A stretch of 64,000 nt of DNA from Orlajensenia flava (GTDB taxonomy: Bacteria > Actinomycetota > Actinomycetes > Actinomycetales > Microbacteriaceae), in contig NZ_SSSN01000003.1 in assembly GCF_004801905.1 (NCBI RefSeq), positions 1,071,246-1,135,245 of the forward strand. Reading direction: 5' to 3'. Position 1 is the stretch's first letter. The number at the start of each line of letters is the position of its first letter. Below, in pieces: positions 33,787 to 42,444 of the stretch. The notes under the pieces are model-generated. The model did no database searches. It saw only the letters and a program-made list of their open reading frames with translations, and had not been told where the DNA came from. Both the position numbers and the translations under genes were made by a program.

Positions 33787-33850
33787 GCACGGGAGGGAAA
33801 TTAGTCAGGCTTCTTTACAAACCTGTGACCTTGACGAAACACAGACACAC

Positions 33851-33882
33851 GAAGGCCCCGGGTGCATGCACCCGGGGCCTTC
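33851..33882 (-). terminator. Terminator hairpin after the subtilase gene
   Basis: A perfect 32-nt palindrome (16 + 16, GC-rich centre GGTGCATGCACC) starting 12 nt past the subtilase stop, with GTGTGTCTGTGTTT after it on the minus strand. It also insulates the ROK operon on the other side. Confidence 0.8.
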
Positions 33883-33894
33883 CTGATTGACCCT

Positions 33895-36800
33895 CTAGAA
33901 GAGGATCACGAGGTAGCTCGCGGCACTCTTGGAGCCGCTCACCTCAGGCGTACCAGCGAAGCTCGCCTTCACCGAGTAAACACCCCTGCCGAGCTTCGGC
34001 AGGGTCAGGGTGACCTTGCCCGCGCTGTCCAGCACGCCCGTGACCGTCTTGCCGCCCACCTTCACCTTCACAGGCTGGCCGGCCACATCGCCCTGGGAGG
34101 CGACCGTGATCCGAGCCTTGACGGTCAGGAACGACAGGCTCACCGGCGTCGACAGCTTGAGCGAGATGGTCGATCCGTATGGCACCATCACGGCATCCGA
34201 CGTCGCCGTTCCCGACGGGCGGTCAGCAGCGCTGGCCGTCACGACGACCGTGAGGCTCGCGCCCTGATCGGCCTTCGTCACGACGTAGGTCGCCGACGTC
34301 GCTCCCGCGATGTCCACTCCCCCGCGCTGCCACTGGTACGCGAACGTGAGCCCATCCGTGTCCCACGTACCCGGGCTAGCCGTCAGCGTCGACCCGACAG
34401 CGGGCGTTCCGCTGATGGTCGGCGGCGCGGTGTTGACCGGTGCACCCGGAGCGGGAGCCTCACCCGACGCGACGTTCACCTTGGTGAACAGCCCCGTGTC
34501 GCCGTAGCTGACGAGACCGAGGTAGAGCGTCTCGGGAGCAAGCCCCGTCCACGATGCCGTGTACGTCGCCGGCGTGCCCTGAACGGTGTTGAGCACCGTC
34601 GGGTTCACCGTGAACGCTCCGTCACCCGAACCCGGCACGACCTGGAAGGTGCGCAGATCCCACGCGGTGGAATCCGAGCCCTCGGGAATCGAGAACACGT
34701 CCACCTTCACGTCGTAGGTTCCGGCGGTCGGGTTCGGGATGTCCACACGCTCGTCGCCCGATGCCGTTGCCGACACGTACTGCTCGTCTGCGTTGCCGTC
34801 GGCATCGAGGTGAGTGACGGTCAGGTCGAGATCGGCCTTGTTGTCGAGCGCGTCGAGATCGAACCGCGCCATGGCCAGGCCATCGGCGATCGTCGTCGTG
34901 TAGTGGAACGAGTCCTTGGCCTTTCCGGATCCCGAGTGGGGCGCAGCAGCGCCGGTCGGGTCGGGAACGATCACGCCCGGAGCGAGCCCGGCCGTCGCGA
35001 GAGGCAGTTCGCCCGTCTCACCCGGGGTGACCGTCACGTCCACCGATCCGTTGATCCCCGTTCCGGAGACCGATTCGGGAGCGGCGACCGCGACGGGGCG
35101 GACGGCGATGGGGCTGCGCGCCACGACGTCTCCGCTCGTCCACGAGAGCGATCCCGTGGCGAACGTGTCGAGAGCGGCATCCGTGCGCGTGAACGTCACC
35201 GTGTAGGACTGGGTCTCGCCCGCGGCACCGAAGGTGAGCGTCGACGGGGTGACCGCCACGTCCACACCGTCGAGACCGGCGGTCGACGCCGTGAACGTGC
35301 CCGCCTGGGTCGAGGTGACCGTGCGGGTGACCGTCTGCGTTCCCGCGAGGGATCCGATGGCGATCGACGCCAGGTTCAGGTCGCTCGGGTCGATGGCCGT
35401 GACGCCGTTCAGGCTGCTACCGGAGTATCCAGCGCCCTTGATGTAGGCCAGCCAGTCCGCCGGACCGTTGAGGTAGAGCAGACCGGGCGAGAACATCTTG
35501 GTCGGGTCCTCGTGGCCGGCTCCCTGGGTGAAGGGATCCGTCACGGGGGCGCCGTTGGCGTCTACCGTGTCGTAGGCCGTCGTCATGAGTGCCGACTTGA
35601 TCTCGGCCGGGGTGGCCTTCGGGTGAACGCTCAGGTAGAGCGCCGCCGTTCCGGTGATGTGAGGAGCCGCCATCGACGTCCCGGAGAGGAACTCGAAGCT
35701 CGGCTTCTCGCCCTCGGCGTTGGCACCGGCCGCGAGGATCGCGACGCCGGGCGCCGTGATGTCGGGCTTGAGGATGTCGCTGCCGTCGGCCTCCACCGGT
35801 CCGCGCGAGCTGAACCCGGCCACCTGGGGAGTGGCAGGCTCGATGCCCGTGAGGTTGCCGTCCTGAAGGGTGACCGTGGCTCCCGGCGTCGCCGAGTACG
35901 CGTAGGTCGCGTCCCAGGCGGTGTTCTGCAGGTGCACAGTCGGAACCGCGTGCGCGTCGGTGTCGAGCGACGACGGCGTCTTGTTGACGAGAACCATGCC
36001 GATGCCGCCGGCGCGCTTGACCTCGGCCGACTTGTCGGTGCGGGCGTAGACGCCGCGCTGGCAGAACACGATCGTACCGGCCACCTTGGTCGGGTCGAGC
36101 GATCCCGGTGCGCACAGCAGGGTGTCTGCCGCGGTCGTCGATCCGTTGCCGACATTGTCAGCGCGGACGAACGGTCCGGTGAGCGGCTCCTTCGGCGCGG
36201 TGATCGAGGCACCGGCGAACGCGGATCCGTTGCCGAGCGTCGCCGTCGCCTCATAGGACGGGATGGTCGACGCGGCGACCGTGGTGTACCACGGCGAGGC
36301 GTTGTCGAGGGTGGAGGGGGCCGGCCCCGAGTTGCCCGCCGAGGCGGACACGAAGATGCCGGCCGTGGCTGCGGACAGGAAGGCCTGGTCGGTCAACGAG
36401 ACCGTCGTGGCCGCTGCGCTGCCGCCGATGGAGAAGTTGATCACGTCGACGCCGTCCTTCGTGGCGTCGTCGATCGCCTTCAGCATGTCGGCGGTCGTAC
36501 AGCCGTCATCCGTCGTGACGGTTGGGTCGGGGCCCGACCAGCACACCTTGTATGCAGCGATCTTGGCCGCCGGAGCGACACCGGAGATGTCGCCGAAACT
36601 GCGGTCGAGCACCGAGGACTCGACGCCGTTGTTCCCGGCTGCCGTGCTCGCGGTGTGCGATCCGTGTCCGTCGCCGTCGCGTGGGGAGACGTACTCGCCT
36701 TGCGCGACGCTTCCGAGGTTCTTCTCCCCGAAACCGTCCACGTAATACCGGGCGCCGATGATCTTGGTGCTGCAGTCGGCGGCGGTGAATTGGACGCCCG

Positions 36801-37539
36801 TCTGGCAGATGCCCGTGAACGTGTTGCCGTCAGCTTTATGGAAGGTGATCGTCGAACCGTTGAGGTACGGGGCGTCACCGTCAGTCGTGCCGAGCGGGTC
36901 GCCGGCGAACGAGGGGTGCTCGGGCGCGATGCCGGTGTCGATGTCACCGACGACGACTCCCTTGCCCGCGTTGCCGACTCCTCCGAGCTTGTCCCACACT
37001 CCGCCGGCACCGTCGAGGCCCAGGAACGTCGTGGACGGTGTCGCATCCGGGTGGGCCATCTCGTCGGGGACGAGGGCGAGGACGCCCTGCTGCTGCGAGA
37101 TCGCCTTCGCCTGCGCGGGGTCGAGCGCGGCCGAGAAGCCGTTGAGGGTGACGGTGTAGGACTGGTCGACGGATGCTCCGACGGCCGCCGCTGCATCGTC
37201 CTGCTTGCCCTCGAGGTACTGCGAGTAATCCTGAACGGGAGCCGAACGGGCATTGAGCTGCTTGCCCTTCGACTGCGTCGCCTGCAACCCGTCGACTCCA
37301 CCGTCGTAGGTCGCGGCCGGCTGATCGTCCAACAGGACGATGTAGCGACCGGCGTGATAGTTCGTGCTGGATTGGACCAGCGGCGCCCAGTTGCCGGGCT
37401 TCGTCGGCAGTGGTGCTGCCGCTGCCGGTCCCACGACACCCGCAAGCGCCGTGGTTACGAAAACGGCACCGCCCAGCAGTGCTGCGACGGTGCCTTTCAG
37501 TCCGGAGGATCGTGTCCTCCGTGTAGCGGTCAGTTCCAC
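33895..37539 (-). CDS. Secreted subtilisin-like serine protease (S8 family), multidomain
   Basis: A protease of about 1214 aa. A Sec signal (VAALLGGAVFVTTALAGVVG, cleavage near AAAAP) is followed by an inhibitor I9 propeptide (GRYIVLLDDQ to QQGVLALVPDE). The catalytic domain has Asp in GDIDTGIAPEHPSF (about 199), His in DGDGHGSHTASTAAG (about 295) and Ser in FLSGTSMAAPHITGTAA (about 620), with an inserted PA domain. C-terminal regions include a subtilase fibronectin-like part, an Ig-like repeat (SGTPAVGSTLTASPGTW), and a terminal Ig-like/beta domain. GTG 37539 follows ACGGGGAC; the ATG at 37590 is an alternative, placed exactly where a leaderless start would be. Confidence 0.93.
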   Translation of the reverse strand: MELTATRRTRSSGLKGTVAALLGGAVFVTTALAGVVGPAAAAPLPTKPGNWAPLVQSSTNYHAGRYIVLLDDQPAATYDGGVDGLQATQSKGKQLNARSAPVQDYSQYLEGKQDDAAAAVGASVDQSYTVTLNGFSAALDPAQAKAISQQQGVLALVPDEMAHPDATPSTTFLGLDGAGGVWDKLGGVGNAGKGVVVGDIDTGIAPEHPSFAGDPLGTTDGDAPYLNGSTITFHKADGNTFTGICQTGVQFTAADCSTKIIGARYYVDGFGEKNLGSVAQGEYVSPRDGDGHGSHTASTAAGNNGVESSVLDRSFGDISGVAPAAKIAAYKVCWSGPDPTVTTDDGCTTADMLKAIDDATKDGVDVINFSIGGSAAATTVSLTDQAFLSAATAGIFVSASAGNSGPAPSTLDNASPWYTTVAASTIPSYEATATLGNGSAFAGASITAPKEPLTGPFVRADNVGNGSTTAADTLLCAPGSLDPTKVAGTIVFCQRGVYARTDKSAEVKRAGGIGMVLVNKTPSSLDTDAHAVPTVHLQNTAWDATYAYSATPGATVTLQDGNLTGIEPATPQVAGFSSRGPVEADGSDILKPDITAPGVAILAAGANAEGEKPSFEFLSGTSMAAPHITGTAALYLSVHPKATPAEIKSALMTTAYDTVDANGAPVTDPFTQGAGHEDPTKMFSPGLLYLNGPADWLAYIKGAGYSGSSLNGVTAIDPSDLNLASIAIGSLAGTQTVTRTVTSTQAGTFTASTAGLDGVDVAVTPSTLTFGAAGETQSYTVTFTRTDAALDTFATGSLSWTSGDVVARSPIAVRPVAVAAPESVSGTGINGSVDVTVTPGETGELPLATAGLAPGVIVPDPTGAAAPHSGSGKAKDSFHYTTTIADGLAMARFDLDALDNKADLDLTVTHLDADGNADEQYVSATASGDERVDIPNPTAGTYDVKVDVFSIPEGSDSTAWDLRTFQVVPGSGDGAFTVNPTVLNTVQGTPATYTASWTGLAPETLYLGLVSYGDTGLFTKVNVASGEAPAPGAPVNTAPPTISGTPAVGSTLTASPGTWDTDGLTFAYQWQRGGVDIAGATSATYVVTKADQGASLTVVVTASAADRPSGTATSDAVMVPYGSTISLKLSTPVSLSFLTVKARITVASQGDVAGQPVKVKVGGKTVTGVLDSAGKVTLTLPKLGRGVYSVKASFAGTPEVSGSKSAASYLVILF

Positions 37540-37597
37540 TACGTCCCCGTTCGATAGATTCCCGTTCACGCCCCCGGATGGGGGGCACATGAGAGAG

Positions 37598-37603
37598 AAC
37601 CTA
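37598..37603 (-). promoter_or_regulatory. -10 hexamer of the subtilase gene
   Basis: TAGGTT on the minus strand, 7 nt before an in-frame ATG at 37590. It supports either a leaderless start there or a 50-nt leader to the GTG at 37539. Confidence 0.5.
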
Positions 37604-37704
37604 TCCCGCGGGTGCCGTGCCTGAGAAGACCCTCAGGTAAATCAGTTGTTACGGATTTCCGCCCGCCGATCCGGGGTACAGGGCACGACCGGGGTACAAC
37701 GCGA

Positions 37705-37733
37705 ACGGCCCGCCTCCACTGGAGACGGGCCGT
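37705..37733 (-). terminator. Terminator hairpin after icd
   Basis: Inverted repeat ACGGCCCG / CGGGCCGT with an inner CTCC/GGAG stem, 15 nt past the icd stop on the minus strand. It separates icd from the subtilase promoter. Confidence 0.7.
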
Positions 37734-37747
37734 CGCGATGCTGGAAC

Positions 37748-38962
37748 TCAGCCCAGGCGAGCCTGCAGGTTCTTCGAGATCGACTCGAGGAACTGCTCGG
37801 TGGTCTCGTAGCCCTGCTCAGGACCGACGAGCAGCGCGAGGTCCTTCGTCATCGAGCCGCTCTCGACGGTCGTGATGACGACGTCCTCGAGGGTGTTGGC
37901 GAACTCGATGAGCTCCTGGTTGCCGTCGAGCTTGCCGCGGTGCGACAGGCCGCGCGTCCACGCGTAGATCGACGCGATCGGGTTGGTCGAGGTGGGCTTG
38001 CCCTGCTGGTGCTGGCGGTAGTGGCGGGTCACGGTGCCGTGGGCGGCCTCAGCCTCGACGACCTTGCCGTCGGGAGTGGCCAGCACCGAGGTCATCAGTC
38101 CGAGCGAGCCGAAGCCCTGCGCCACGGTGTCGGACTGCACGTCGCCGTCGTAGTTCTTGCAGGCCCAGACGTAGCCGCCCTCCCACTTGAGGCTGGAGGC
38201 GACCATGTCGTCGATGAGGCGGTGTTCGTAGGTGAGCCCGGCCGCGTCGAACTTCTCCTTGAACTCGGAGTCGAAGACCTCCTGGAAGAGGTCCTTGAAG
38301 CGGCCGTCGTAGGCCTTGAGGATGGTGTTCTTCGTCGAGAGGTAGACGGGATAGTTGCGGTCGAGACCGTAGTTCAGCGACGCGCGGGCGAAGTCCCTGA
38401 TGGAGTCGTCGAGGTTGTACATGCCCATGGCGACGCCCGACCCGGGCGACTGGAACACCTCGAACTGCTGGGGCTCTCCCCCGTCCTTGGGCGTGAAGGT
38501 CATCGTCAGCGTGCCCTCGCCCTCGAAGCGGAAGTCGGTGGCGCGGTACTGGTCGCCGAAGGCGTGGCGACCGACGATGATCGGCTTGTTCCATCCCGGC
38601 ACGAGACGGGGGATGTTGGAGATGATGATCGGCTCGCGGAAGATCACGCCGCCCAGGATGTTGCGGATGGTCCCGTTGGGCGAGCGCCACATCTTCTTGA
38701 GGCCGAACTCCTCGACGCGCGCCTCGTCGGGCGTGATCGTCGCGCACTTGACGCCGACGCCGTGCCTGAGGATCGCGTTGGCCGCGTCGACGGTGATCTG
38801 GTCGTCCGTCTCGTCGCGCTTCTGGATGGAGAGGTCGTAGTACTCGAGGTCGATGTCGAGGTACGGGTGGATGAGCGAATCCTTGATGGCCTGCCAGATG
38901 ATGCGCGTCATCTCGTCGCCGTCGAGCTCGACGACGGTGCCTTCAACCTTGATCTTGGACAA
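37748..38962 (-). CDS. icd: NADP-dependent isocitrate dehydrogenase (homodimeric, eukaryote-like type)
   Basis: A 404-aa TCA-cycle enzyme oxidatively decarboxylating isocitrate to 2-oxoglutarate. Family features are [20 protein letters not shown], the substrate-binding [39 protein letters not shown], and [20 protein letters not shown]. The start is TTG at 38962 behind AGGAG at 8-nt spacing; no better in-frame start exists nearby. It is monocistronic, with a terminator hairpin after it and a palindromic operator over its promoter. Confidence 0.97.
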   Translation of the reverse strand: MSKIKVEGTVVELDGDEMTRIIWQAIKDSLIHPYLDIDLEYYDLSIQKRDETDDQITVDAANAILRHGVGVKCATITPDEARVEEFGLKKMWRSPNGTIRNILGGVIFREPIIISNIPRLVPGWNKPIIVGRHAFGDQYRATDFRFEGEGTLTMTFTPKDGGEPQQFEVFQSPGSGVAMGMYNLDDSIRDFARASLNYGLDRNYPVYLSTKNTILKAYDGRFKDLFQEVFDSEFKEKFDAAGLTYEHRLIDDMVASSLKWEGGYVWACKNYDGDVQSDTVAQGFGSLGLMTSVLATPDGKVVEAEAAHGTVTRHYRQHQQGKPTSTNPIASIYAWTRGLSHRGKLDGNQELIEFANTLEDVVITTVESGSMTKDLALLVGPEQGYETTEQFLESISKNLQARLG

Positions 38963-39005
38963 TGGGTGATCTCCTCGAACGATTACGGGCCGATCGGCCC
39001 CGACA

Positions 39006-39047
39006 ATCCTACAAGAGGTGGGTAACTATCTTGACATCGAGATAGTT
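39006..39047 (-). promoter_or_regulatory. icd promoter with palindromic operator
   Basis: A -10 hexamer TAGGAT (39006-39011, minus strand) follows a 24-bp near-palindrome at 39024-39047, with arms AACTATCTTGA and TCGAGATAGTT. The palindrome overlaps the expected -35 position, so a repressor bound there should block icd transcription. The regulator family is not identified. Confidence 0.6.
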
Positions 39048-39114
39048 GTGCCGCTCTGGGCGAACGGCGACGTGCCTCACAGCATCCGGCTACCGGCGGC
39101 AGGCCCGCGCAGGC

Positions 39115-39120
39115 TAGCCT
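39115..39120 (+). promoter_or_regulatory. -10 hexamer of the GNAT gene
   Basis: TAGCCT ends 7 nt before the ATG at 39128 with no Shine-Dalgarno between them, again predicting a leaderless transcript. Confidence 0.5.
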
Positions 39121-39127
39121 TGCACGC

Positions 39128-39580
39128 ATGGGTGAGATGAGACTGGAAGCACTGTCGGCCTCGAACATCGCTGCCGCGAACAACCTGGGTCTGAAGCCCG
39201 GTCAGGAGCAGTTCATCACGCCCGTCTCCTACTCCGCCGAGACGGCCGTGATCGATCCCGGCGCCGCCTGGCAGCGTGTCGCGGTGCAGGAGGAGAAGGT
39301 CGTCGGGTTCATCCACGGCAACTTCGATCCCGACAACGACCACGAGGAGTTCCGCGCCTGCATCTGGCGCATCAACGTCGACGCGGATGCCCAGGGCCAG
39401 GGCGTCGGACGATTCCTCGCCCGTGGGCTCGCGGAGGAGGCGCGCTCGCGCGGCATCGAGCGCATCACGGTCATGTGGGAGCCGGGCAGTGAGGGTCCCG
39501 AGGCGTTCTTCCTCCGCATCGGTTTCGTCGACATCGGCCAGACCCAGTACGGCGACGTGATCGGGGCGATGACGCTCTGA
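39128..39580 (+). CDS. GNAT-family N-acetyltransferase
   Basis: A 150-aa single-domain acetyltransferase using acetyl-CoA. The pyrophosphate-binding loop is DADAQGQGVGRFLARGLAEE, preceded by the beta4 strand ACIWRINVD; the C-terminus EAFFLRIGFVDIGQTQYGD fits the family. The substrate is unknown. Its stop codon TGA coincides with the apparent CTG start of the next gene, so the two are coupled. Read from a leaderless promoter. Confidence 0.88.
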   Translation: MGEMRLEALSASNIAAANNLGLKPGQEQFITPVSYSAETAVIDPGAAWQRVAVQEEKVVGFIHGNFDPDNDHEEFRACIWRINVDADAQGQGVGRFLARGLAEEARSRGIERITVMWEPGSEGPEAFFLRIGFVDIGQTQYGDVIGAMTL

Positions 39581-39900
39581 GCGCCTCGCCTCCCGCGGGC
39601 TTCGTCGAGGCCGTCCTCGACATCGTCGACCGGATCCCGCCCGGACGGGTGGCCACCTACGGCGACATCGCGGCCATGCTGGGCTCCCGCGGCGCTCGGG
39701 TGGTCGGCCAGGTGATGGCCTACTACGGGTCGGATGTCGCGTGGTGGCGCGTCATCCGCGCCGGAGGTCATCCGCCCCGCGAGCACGAGGACCGCGCGCT
39801 GACGCACTACCGGGATGAGGGCACCGCGCTGATCGAGACGCCCGCCGGCTACCGCATCTCCCCCAGTGCGCGGTGGCACCCGGAGTTCGCGGACGAGTAG
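39577..39900 (+). CDS. MGMT-fold alkyltransferase-like (ATL) protein
   Basis: About 107 aa, resembling the DNA-binding C-terminal domain of O6-methylguanine methyltransferase: FVEAVLDIVDRIPPGRVATYG, then AAMLGSRGARVVGQVMAYYG. Where MGMT has the PCHRV cysteine, this protein reads VAWWRVIRAGG, so the alkyl-acceptor Cys is Trp. It is an ATL that would flag O6-alkylguanine for nucleotide excision repair rather than reverse it. No ATG/GTG/TTG precedes the conserved N-terminus; the CTG at 39577, overlapping the GNAT stop, is the only candidate. GTG 39649 would delete the first helix. Confidence 0.82.
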   Translation: MSASPPAGFVEAVLDIVDRIPPGRVATYGDIAAMLGSRGARVVGQVMAYYGSDVAWWRVIRAGGHPPREHEDRALTHYRDEGTALIETPAGYRISPSARWHPEFADE

Positions 39901-39901
39901 G

Positions 39902-41731
39902 TCACCGTCCGTCGGTGCTCTCGGCACCGACGGACGCGCGCTCGGCGTCCGTGAGCGCCGGGACCTCGGGTGAGCCCTCTGGCGGGATGCGCGCCGTCAC
40001 CGTGGTGCCGCGACCGTCGAAGCTCTCCACGAGCACAGTCCCGCCGATCGCCTCCATCCGGTCGACCAAGCCGATCAGACCGCTCCCTCCGCCGAGCGTC
40101 GCCCCGCCGCGACCGTCATCGGAGACGCTCACCTCGAGTCCTCCGGCCCCCACTCGCACGCACACCCGCGCCGCCGATGCGCCGGCGTACTTGGCGACAT
40201 TGGTGAGGCACTCGGCCACGAAGAAGTAGACCGTCGCCTCGGTGAGCGGCGCCAAGCGGCCGGGCACGTCGAGCTCGACCTCGACCGGCACCGGAGTCCG
40301 CGCCACGAGTTCGGCGATCGCCATCCCCAGCCCTCCGACGGTGAGTGAGGAGGGATGGATGCCGCGCGCCAGCTCCCGCAACTGCCGGAGCGCGTCGGTG
40401 AGTTGTTGCAGTGCCCCCTCCAACTCGTCGACGAGCGCCTCGTCGCTCGCCGCTCGCGCGCTGCCGATGGCCATCCGCAGGCTGAGCGCCAGCGAGACGA
40501 GCGACTGCTGCGATCCGTCGTGCAGGTCGCGTTCGATCTGGCGCCGCGCGACGATGCCCGCCTCGATGATGCGCACCCGCGACTCGCGAACCTCCTGCAG
40601 CGTGGCTTCGAGCTCCGTCCGCAGGCGCGAGTTGTCGACCGAGAGTCGCATGGCGGATGCGACCGCGTCCAGCAGCCCCTGGTACTCCCGCAGCGCGACG
40701 TCGTGGTCGATGAGCGCCAACCGGCCGCTGGCACTCTCGATCGCGAGCCGTGTCCGCAGGCGCCCCGGCGTCGCGTCGGTGTCGAGCTGCTCACCGCCGC
40801 CATCCCGGTATCGGCCCCGGGTCACGTCCCACCAGAACACGCGCAGCCGCGGATCGCGCAGGGTGTCGGCGAGCGCGGGCTGCCAGAACTCCCGTTCGAC
40901 GCCGTCGCGCGTGAGCACGACGAGGTCCGAGACCCGGCCGCGCATGCTGCGGATGTACATCAATCCGGCCACGAAGCTGATCGGGATCGATGCCGTGCCG
41001 AGGTAGCCGAGATAGACCACGAGCGGCAACGCGGTGACGCCGAAGGCATCCGACGCAACCTCGTAGGCGATCGCGGCGCACCACAGGATGAGGGCGACGG
41101 GCATGACGAAGGCGATGTAGCGCGCGGGGGTTGTCCCGCGCGACCATCGCACGATGACCGTGACGATGATCAGCACGATCAGCAGGATGCCCACGCCGCG
41201 GTAGGCGAGGTTGATGACGTTGTACAGGCCCCAGTCGGGCACCACGACGTAGGCGTTGGGGGCGCAGCCGCACTCGGGGGTCGCGTAGGGCGCCAGGAAG
41301 AGCAGCGCGAGCATCCGCACCAGCCCGCCGCCCACGCCGAGCGCCAGTGCCCAGAACTCCAGCCGCCCCGGCAATCGCCCCGTCGGGTAGATCACGACGA
41401 GCGCGGCCTGGAGGACCGCCCAGACCACCACCAGCGATTCGAAGATCGGCCACACCGAGCCCAGCGGCCAGGTCGCGGCGATGAAGGGCGGCGGGATCCA
41501 GAGGAGGGCGATGACGATCATCAGCCGGCCGGGGACGGGCGAGTCGGCCACCTGCCAGGCCAGCCACGCGCAGACGGCGTAGGTGAGTCCGGCTGCGGTG
41601 TGGATGACGGTGCGGGTCAGGGAGTAGGGCACGGGCATCGCGGCCGCCGTGTAGCCGATGACCTCCTCGGTGATGATGATCGCCGAGGCGAGGAGTACGA
41701 GCAGGAGCCTGCGCACCTGCAGCGCGGTCAT
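39902..41731 (-). CDS. Membrane sensor histidine kinase (HisKA_3 / NarL-type system)
   Basis: A 609-aa kinase with about eight N-terminal membrane helices (10-260). A cytoplasmic linker with a predicted coiled coil follows (LRTELEATLQEVRESRVRII), then a HisKA_3 dimerisation region with phospho-acceptor His404 in RRQIERDLHDGSQQSLVSLA. The HATPase_c lid motifs are ECLTNVAKYAGA (N-box) and VSDDGRGG and GSGLIGLVDRMEA (G-boxes). The large membrane domain could sense membrane state or a lipophilic signal. It overlaps the upstream response regulator by 4 nt, an obvious cognate pair. Confidence 0.92.
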   Translation of the reverse strand: MTALQVRRLLLVLLASAIIITEEVIGYTAAAMPVPYSLTRTVIHTAAGLTYAVCAWLAWQVADSPVPGRLMIVIALLWIPPPFIAATWPLGSVWPIFESLVVVWAVLQAALVVIYPTGRLPGRLEFWALALGVGGGLVRMLALLFLAPYATPECGCAPNAYVVVPDWGLYNVINLAYRGVGILLIVLIIVTVIVRWSRGTTPARYIAFVMPVALILWCAAIAYEVASDAFGVTALPLVVYLGYLGTASIPISFVAGLMYIRSMRGRVSDLVVLTRDGVEREFWQPALADTLRDPRLRVFWWDVTRGRYRDGGGEQLDTDATPGRLRTRLAIESASGRLALIDHDVALREYQGLLDAVASAMRLSVDNSRLRTELEATLQEVRESRVRIIEAGIVARRQIERDLHDGSQQSLVSLALSLRMAIGSARAASDEALVDELEGALQQLTDALRQLRELARGIHPSSLTVGGLGMAIAELVARTPVPVEVELDVPGRLAPLTEATVYFFVAECLTNVAKYAGASAARVCVRVGAGGLEVSVSDDGRGGATLGGGSGLIGLVDRMEAIGGTVLVESFDGRGTTVTARIPPEGSPEVPALTDAERASVGAESTDGR

Positions 41732-42405
41732 GACGGTCCGAGGAGGCGCAGCACCGCGAGCACCCGGCGGTGGTCGTCGGGCGATTCGTCGATGCCGAGC
41801 TTGGACATGATGTTGCCGATGTGGGTCTCGACCGTCTTCAGGCTGAGGAACAGCTTGGACGCGATGCCGTGGTTCGACTTGCCCTCGGCCATCAGCGCCA
41901 GGACATCCCGTTCTCGCGGGGTCAGCACCTGCACGGAGGCGTTTCCCGGGCGGGAGACCAGCTGCGCGACGACCTCGCTGTCGACGACCGAGCCGCCGGA
42001 GGCCACTGTGCGCACCGCCTGCACGAGTCGAGCGGGTTCGGCCACGCGATCCTTCAGCAGGTAGCCCGTGCCGCCTCCCGCACTCATGGCACGGATGGCG
42101 TACGCCGGCGTCGCGTACATCGACAGCAGCAGCACGCCGACCGTCGACCCCGACGACCGGAGCTTCTCGAGCGCGACGAGTCCTTCGTCGGTGTAGTCCG
42201 GTGGCATGCGGATGTCGAGCACGATCGCGTCGACGGGCCGTTCGCGTACGGCCTCGAGCAGCTCGCCGGCCGTGCCGACCGAGACGACGACCTCGCAGCC
42301 GCCCGCCTCGAGCACCGAGGTGATGCCCGTGCGCAGCAGCATGGCGTCGTCGGCGATGGCCACCCGCAGCGGGGTGGTGGTCTCTGAATCCTGCTGAGCG
42401 TTCAT
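41728..42405 (-). CDS. LuxR/NarL-family response regulator
   Basis: A 225-aa two-domain regulator. The receiver domain begins LRVAIADDAMLLRTGITSVL and has the phospho-acceptor Asp in AIVLDIRMPPDYTDEG. The C-terminal LuxR HTH is LTPRERDVLALMAEGKSNHG, then LSLKTVETHIGNIMSKLGI. The second ATG (42405) is preferred because it gives a standard N-terminus. It is translationally coupled to the kinase gene downstream and preceded at 39 nt by an isolated receiver protein. Confidence 0.93.
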   Translation of the reverse strand: MNAQQDSETTTPLRVAIADDAMLLRTGITSVLEAGGCEVVVSVGTAGELLEAVRERPVDAIVLDIRMPPDYTDEGLVALEKLRSSGSTVGVLLLSMYATPAYAIRAMSAGGGTGYLLKDRVAEPARLVQAVRTVASGGSVVDSEVVAQLVSRPGNASVQVLTPRERDVLALMAEGKSNHGIASKLFLSLKTVETHIGNIMSKLGIDESPDDHRRVLAVLRLLGPS

Positions 42406-42444
42406 CGGTGTCCAGTCTCGGAACAACTCTGTCGTGCGGGCGGC

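Noticed and set aside
33862-37557. Plus-strand open frame of 1231 codons antisense to the subtilase
   Set aside because: It is Arg/Val/Gly-rich with no domains and mirrors the subtilase gene codon by codon; such antisense frames are common in GC-rich DNA.
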